Positions 7,965 to 11,159 of a DNA stretch of 11,159 nucleotides are shown here, piece after piece. The position numbers were made by a program, and so were the translations under genes. The stretch's first letter is position 1; every line of letters starts with the position of its first letter. Under the pieces are notes generated by a model. The model did not search any database, was not told where the DNA came from, and worked only from the letters and a program-made list of their open reading frames with translations. Origin of the DNA: Gammaproteobacteria bacterium (lineage in GTDB: Bacteria > Pseudomonadota > Gammaproteobacteria > UBA4575); NCBI GenBank assembly GCA_027297825.1, contig JAPUHH010000221.1, positions 1 to 11,159 of the forward strand. The letters are read 5' to 3'.

Positions 7965-8876
7965 ATGACACCAAATATTAATGAAGTTTTAAAATATTTA
8001 TATAAGCTGCAAGATCAAATTTGTGAACAACTTGAAAATCTGGATGGCACCGGTAAATTTAGAACCGATGCTTGGGAACGCCCTGAAGGTGGTGGCGGGA
8101 GAACCCGTATTCTTAGAGATGGGACCATATTCGAACAGGCAGGAGTAGGTTTTTCACACGTATACGGCGAAAAACTACCGCCTTCCGCAACTACCCAGCG
8201 CCCAGAACTAGCAGGACGCAATTTTCAAGCTATGGGTGTTTCTTTAGTCTTTCATCCACATAATCCTTATGTGCCTACCACACATTGTAACGTGCGATTT
8301 TTCATTGCTGAAAAAGAAGGTGAGCCCGCAGCGTGGTGGTTTGGTGGTGGTTTCGATCTCACGCCTTTTTATGGGTTTAAAGAAGATGCCACATTTTGGC
8401 ATCAAACTGCTAAACAAGCGTGCGATGTAGTCGACAAGAGCTTGCATCCAAAATTTAAGCAATGGTGTGACGAATATTTTTTCATCAAACATCGCAATGA
8501 AGCGCGCGGCATTGGTGGCTTGTTTTTTGATGATTACAATACCGACAATTTTGATGCAAGCTTTAAATTATTTACTAGTGTTGGTGATCATTTTTTAAAG
8601 GCCTACCTGCCTATCGTGCAGCGTCGCAAAGATCATGCATATGGCAAGCGTGAGCGTAATTTTCAATTATATCGACGTGGCCGCTATGTTGAATTTAATC
8701 TTATTTATGATCGTGGCACACTATTTGGGCTACAGTCAGGAGGCCGCACGGAATCGATTTTAATGTCTTTACCGCCGCAGGTTCGTTGGGAATACGATTG
8801 GCAACCCGAGGCGGGTAGTGCAGAAGAGGAACTATATAAAGACTTTCTACCCGCGCAAGACTGGCTTGCTTCTTGA
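7965..8876 (+). CDS. hemF: Oxygen-dependent coproporphyrinogen III oxidase
   Basis: HemF oxidatively decarboxylates two propionate side chains of coproporphyrinogen III to give protoporphyrinogen IX, using O2, late in haem synthesis. The 303-residue product (E. coli HemF has 299) has the family's conserved blocks in order: VGFSHVYGEKLP (61-72), FHPHNPYVPTTHCNVRFF (96-113), WWFGGGFDLTPFYGF (124-138), GIGGLFFDDYN (182-192) and YVEFNLIYDRGTLFGLQSGG (241-260). H97, H107, H146 and H176 match the conserved histidines of the E. coli enzyme. It begins six bases after the tsaC stop, which indicates co-transcription. Its presence implies that the host can make haem aerobically; the window says nothing about an anaerobic HemN. 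Confidence 0.98.
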   Translation: MTPNINEVLKYLYKLQDQICEQLENLDGTGKFRTDAWERPEGGGGRTRILRDGTIFEQAGVGFSHVYGEKLPPSATTQRPELAGRNFQAMGVSLVFHPHNPYVPTTHCNVRFFIAEKEGEPAAWWFGGGFDLTPFYGFKEDATFWHQTAKQACDVVDKSLHPKFKQWCDEYFFIKHRNEARGIGGLFFDDYNTDNFDASFKLFTSVGDHFLKAYLPIVQRRKDHAYGKRERNFQLYRRGRYVEFNLIYDRGTLFGLQSGGRTESILMSLPPQVRWEYDWQPEAGSAEEELYKDFLPAQDWLAS

Positions 8877-8995
8877 AACCATCGCCTCGCCCATTAAGCT
8901 CTATTTATCGTCCTACTGGGGCTTCTGCACAGTAAAAGTTTGCCAGCTTTGCTACTATCGCCAGCTGTAACTATCCAGAACTTATACATAATTTA

Positions 8996-9991
8996 ATGAG
9001 TAATCATTACCCCAAATCACGAATGCGCCGTATGCGTACAGATCGCTTTTCCCGAGAATTGCAGCGTGAAACCCGTATTCATGTCAGTGATCTAATTTAT
9101 CCAATCTTTGTTAAAGAAGGTGAAGCACAGCGTGAAGCCGTTGCTTCCATGCCCGGTATTGAGCGACTCAGTATTGATGAGCTAGTGAAAGATGCGCAAC
9201 AGATTCACAAACTAGGCATACCTTCGATCGCCATCTTTCCAGTAGTAGCAAAAGAAAGTAAATCAGAACTAGCCGAAGAAGCATTTAATCCAGAAGGTTT
9301 AGCGCAGCGCGCAATAAGTGCAGTAAAAAATGCGCAGCCAGAGCTAGGCGTTATCAGTGATGTCGCACTAGATCCATTTACGACTCATGGTCAGGATGGA
9401 TTGCTGGATGACCATGGTTATGTCATGAATGACGAAACCGTAGGGGTACTCATCAAACAAGCCTTATCACATGCCCAAGCTGGAGCAGATATTGTCGCCC
9501 CATCGGATATGATGGATGGGCGTATTGGCGGAATACGAAATGCACTTGAAACCCATAATTTTCGCAACACTAAAATATTGGCCTACTCTGCAAAATATGC
9601 ATCCAGTTTTTATGGGCCGTTTCGCGATGCGGTTGGGTCGGCTGCAAATCTAGGTGGTGGTAATAAATACACCTACCAAATGGACCCCGCGAATTCGGAT
9701 GAAGCCTTACGTGAAGTCGTGCTAGATATTGACGAAGGCGCAGACATGGTAATGGTAAAACCAGGCATGCCCTACTTAGATATCGTTAGACGTGTGAAAG
9801 ATGAATTTCAAATGCCCACCTTTGTTTATCAAGTCAGTGGCGAGTACAGCATGTTAAAAGCGGCCTCTCAAAACGGCTGGCTAGACGAAAAAGACTGTGT
9901 GATGGAATCTTTGCTATGCATAAAACGTGCAGGTGCAGATGCCGTTCTAACCTACTTTGCTAAAGACATAGCAAAATGGTTAAAAGAATAA
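8996..9991 (+). CDS. hemB: Delta-aminolevulinic acid dehydratase (porphobilinogen synthase)
   Basis: HemB joins two molecules of 5-aminolevulinate into porphobilinogen, an early step of tetrapyrrole synthesis in the cytoplasm. The 331-residue product matches the Pseudomonas-type enzyme along its length. The Schiff-base lysines are K200 (AYSAKYAS) and K255 (MVKPGMPYLD). The metal-site segment DVALDPFTTHGQDG (from D122) has aspartates and no cysteine triad, so this is the magnesium-type rather than the zinc-type enzyme of E. coli. Other landmarks are SDMMDGRIGGIR and the C-terminal LTYFAKDIAKWL. The ATG at 8996 gives the expected lead into RMRRMRTDRFSREL; a second in-frame ATG nine codons later is possible. 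No Shine-Dalgarno sequence is visible. The 119 bases after hemF contain an AT-rich TATACATAAT segment but no clear promoter. Confidence 0.98.
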   Translation: MSNHYPKSRMRRMRTDRFSRELQRETRIHVSDLIYPIFVKEGEAQREAVASMPGIERLSIDELVKDAQQIHKLGIPSIAIFPVVAKESKSELAEEAFNPEGLAQRAISAVKNAQPELGVISDVALDPFTTHGQDGLLDDHGYVMNDETVGVLIKQALSHAQAGADIVAPSDMMDGRIGGIRNALETHNFRNTKILAYSAKYASSFYGPFRDAVGSAANLGGGNKYTYQMDPANSDEALREVVLDIDEGADMVMVKPGMPYLDIVRRVKDEFQMPTFVYQVSGEYSMLKAASQNGWLDEKDCVMESLLCIKRAGADAVLTYFAKDIAKWLKE

Positions 9992-10031
9992 ACTTCATAA
10001 TAATAAAGAACTTAATAATAAAACTGCGAAT

Positions 10032-10055
10032 GTCCGCTTTCGACCCAAAACGGAC
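10032..10055. repeat. Short hairpin-forming inverted repeat
   Basis: GTCCG (10032-10036) and CGGAC (10051-10055) can pair, and after one mismatch TTT/AAA extends the stem around a six-base loop CGACCC. No T-run follows on the plus strand, so it is not a classical intrinsic terminator for hemB. On the minus strand a moderately T-rich stretch follows. From memory, similar GTCCGCTTT hairpins are scattered between genes in some proteobacteria, but I cannot confirm that here. Confidence 0.4.
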
Positions 10056-10410
10056 TATCAAGTAGCAACGTTTAATTCAAATTCAAAACAATTTATTTTA
10101 CCTACCCCAAATCCTACAATCTTTTTTGGTCCTTACAGTCCATTTCAGAGCACCAGACTTCCCTGTGTGTAGCGAATACGTAGATTGTCACAGACTCGGT
10201 TGATATTGCAGTCATGTAACTGATCTCCGCCCATTAATAATAAGTCTGCTTGCATTGAATGGAAAATGTATGGCTACGCTCTTGGATACAAGTTTGATAA
10301 CTGTGTTGGCAAAGAAGGAAGCGTGATATGTGGTGCACGTAATCCTTTGGTGTTTAATGAAGGAAAATAATTCGGAGATATTGGGCAAGAGTAACCATAT
10401 TTTTTGGATG

Positions 10411-10438
10411 GTGACAAAAGAGACTCAAAAGATATAAA
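10411..10438 (+). promoter_or_regulatory. Probable sigma70 promoter of the alkyl sulfatase gene
   Basis: GTGACA (10411-10416) and TATAAA (10433-10438) each match the -35 and -10 consensus at five of six positions, with a 16-base spacer. Transcription would begin near 10445, leaving a short leader that contains the Shine-Dalgarno sequence. This is the best promoter match I see in the window. Confidence 0.5.
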
Positions 10439-10460
10439 GTACAGGGCAATAACAACAATC

Positions 10461-10465
10461 GGAGG
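10461..10465 (+). promoter_or_regulatory. Strong Shine-Dalgarno sequence of the alkyl sulfatase gene
   Basis: GGAGG lies eight bases before the ATG at 10474 and fixes that start. It stands out because most other genes in the window have no recognisable Shine-Dalgarno sequence. Confidence 0.85.
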
Positions 10466-10473
10466 TTTGAGCC

Positions 10474-11159
10474 ATGGGAACCACTAATATTACCACCCGG
10501 CTGATTGCAGCTGTTTGCATCTCAGTAATAACTTGTACAACCGTCCTGGCGGAAGGCAAGCACTTTCATGAGAAAGGCAAACTACCCTCGAAACACACAC
10601 TGAAGGTTTTTGAACAGGCGCGCGCCACGCTGCCGTTTGCAGACCGGCAGGACTTCGAGGAGCAGGAAAAGGGATTTATACCAGCACCCAAATCCAAGAA
10701 GATTATGGCGGATGCCGGCCACGTGGCCTGGGACATGGAGCGCTATGAATTTTTGGCCGACGCCGAAAAGTACAACAGCATCCATCCCTCCATGTTGCGT
10801 AACTCTCAGTTAAATCTGAACTACGGCTTATACAAAGTAGTTGATGGTGTCTACCAGGTGCGTGGCTTCGACCTGGCCAATATCACGTTTATGAAAGGCA
10901 AGACCGGCTGGATCGTTTTCGATCCGTTGACCGCAGCGGAAACTGCCCGCGCAGCCAAGGAACTGCTTGATGAACATCTGGGAGAGATGCCCGTTGTCGC
11001 GGTGATCTACTCGCACTCCCACGCAGACCACTGGGGTGGCGTGCGAGGCATCGTCGATGAGGCCGACGTGAGAGCTGGCAAGGTAGAGATCATCGCACCA
11101 CGCGCCTTCATGCAATATGCCGTTTCCGAAAATGTCTATGCCGGCAACGCCATGAGCCG
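10474..11159 (+). CDS. SdsA1-type alkyl/aryl sulfatase, partial at 3' end
   Basis: The reading frame stays open to the window edge, giving 228 complete codons of a protein that is usually about 650 residues, so only the first third is present. A signal peptide (R9, hydrophobic 10-25, cleavage likely after A26 in TTVLA) points to export to the periplasm. Family landmarks are LPFADRQDFE, VWDMERY-like VAWDMERYEFL, VYQVRGFDLANITF, WIVFDPLTAAETARAA, the zinc-binding metallo-beta-lactamase motif HSHADH (H181, H183, D185, H186) followed by WGGVRG, and SENVYAGNAMS. Members such as Pseudomonas SdsA1 and E. coli YjcS hydrolyse alkyl sulfate esters such as dodecyl sulfate to alcohol and sulfate; the exact substrate here is inferred. 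The dimerisation and sterol-carrier-like C-terminal domains lie beyond the window. Higher GC, G/C-ending codons and a strong Shine-Dalgarno sequence set it apart from its neighbours. Confidence 0.93.
   Translation, partial: MGTTNITTRLIAAVCISVITCTTVLAEGKHFHEKGKLPSKHTLKVFEQARATLPFADRQDFEEQEKGFIPAPKSKKIMADAGHVAWDMERYEFLADAEKYNSIHPSMLRNSQLNLNYGLYKVVDGVYQVRGFDLANITFMKGKTGWIVFDPLTAAETARAAKELLDEHLGEMPVVAVIYSHSHADHWGGVRGIVDEADVRAGKVEIIAPRAFMQYAVSENVYAGNAMS

Larger units (their letters stand above)
9992..10473. other. Gene-free AT-rich intergenic region
   Basis: I see no convincing gene in these 482 bases. The stretch is AT-rich (19 G/C in the 60 bases from 10081). It contains TAATAATAA three times (from 9998, 10013 and 10235), a GTCCG/CGGAC hairpin (10032-10055), and two tiny open frames without ribosome binding sites (10145-10255 minus, 36 residues; 10266-10370 plus, 34 residues). 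A good candidate promoter and Shine-Dalgarno sequence for the sulfatase gene occupy the right end. Base composition changes from the hemB side to the sulfatase side across this region. I see no inverted terminal repeats or transposase fragment. Confidence 0.7.

Noticed and set aside
9998..10023. TAATAATAAA direct repeats as an insertion-sequence target duplication or attachment site
   Set aside because: The copies are low-complexity AT-rich DNA 15 bases apart with no element between them.
10105..10130. Possible terminator around CCAAA ... TTTTTTGG
   Set aside because: The stem would be only five weak base pairs with a long loop, and the T-run lies within the stem rather than after it.
10582..11115. 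Short frames on both strands inside the last kilobase
   Set aside because: They are shadows of the sulfatase gene that starts at 10474, whose own frame is open to the window edge and carries the family motifs.

Overview
The window looks like a moderately AT-rich gammaproteobacterial chromosome. The protein sequences and gene order (def-fmt divergent from a LysM lipoprotein gene and dprA, then topA, tsaC, hemF) resemble the Pseudomonas/Xanthomonas-type neighbourhood. I cannot assign an order or genus from sequence alone.

Left part (1-2151, minus strand): a three-gene operon read right to left, def (peptide deformylase), fmt (methionyl-tRNA formyltransferase), then a secreted DUF4390-type protein that starts on the last base of the fmt stop codon. 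Fmt adds the formyl group to initiator Met-tRNA and Def removes it from the finished protein, so the pair forms one functional unit. The 140-base gap at 2152-2291 is a divergent promoter region.

Middle (2292-9991, plus strand): a LysM lipoprotein and dprA (DNA uptake and recombination), then after a 220-base gap topA, tsaC and hemF with very short spacers (21 and 6 bases), almost certainly one transcript, then hemB after 119 bases. The roles are DNA supercoiling, synthesis of the t6A tRNA modification, and two steps of haem synthesis: HemB makes porphobilinogen, and HemF oxidises coproporphyrinogen III. Two genes I expect in this neighbourhood from memory of related genomes are absent: rsmB (after fmt) and smg (between dprA and topA).

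Right part (9992-11159): a 482-base AT-rich stretch with no convincing gene, then the 5' two-thirds of nothing but one gene, a secreted SdsA1-type alkyl sulfatase that runs off the window. It is richer in GC, prefers G/C-ending codons and has a strong Shine-Dalgarno sequence, unlike the genes to its left, so it is the best candidate here for horizontally acquired DNA.

I found no rRNA, tRNA, CRISPR array, insertion sequence or phage gene, and no new multi-gene system. The window is mainly core housekeeping genes next to one accessory gene.
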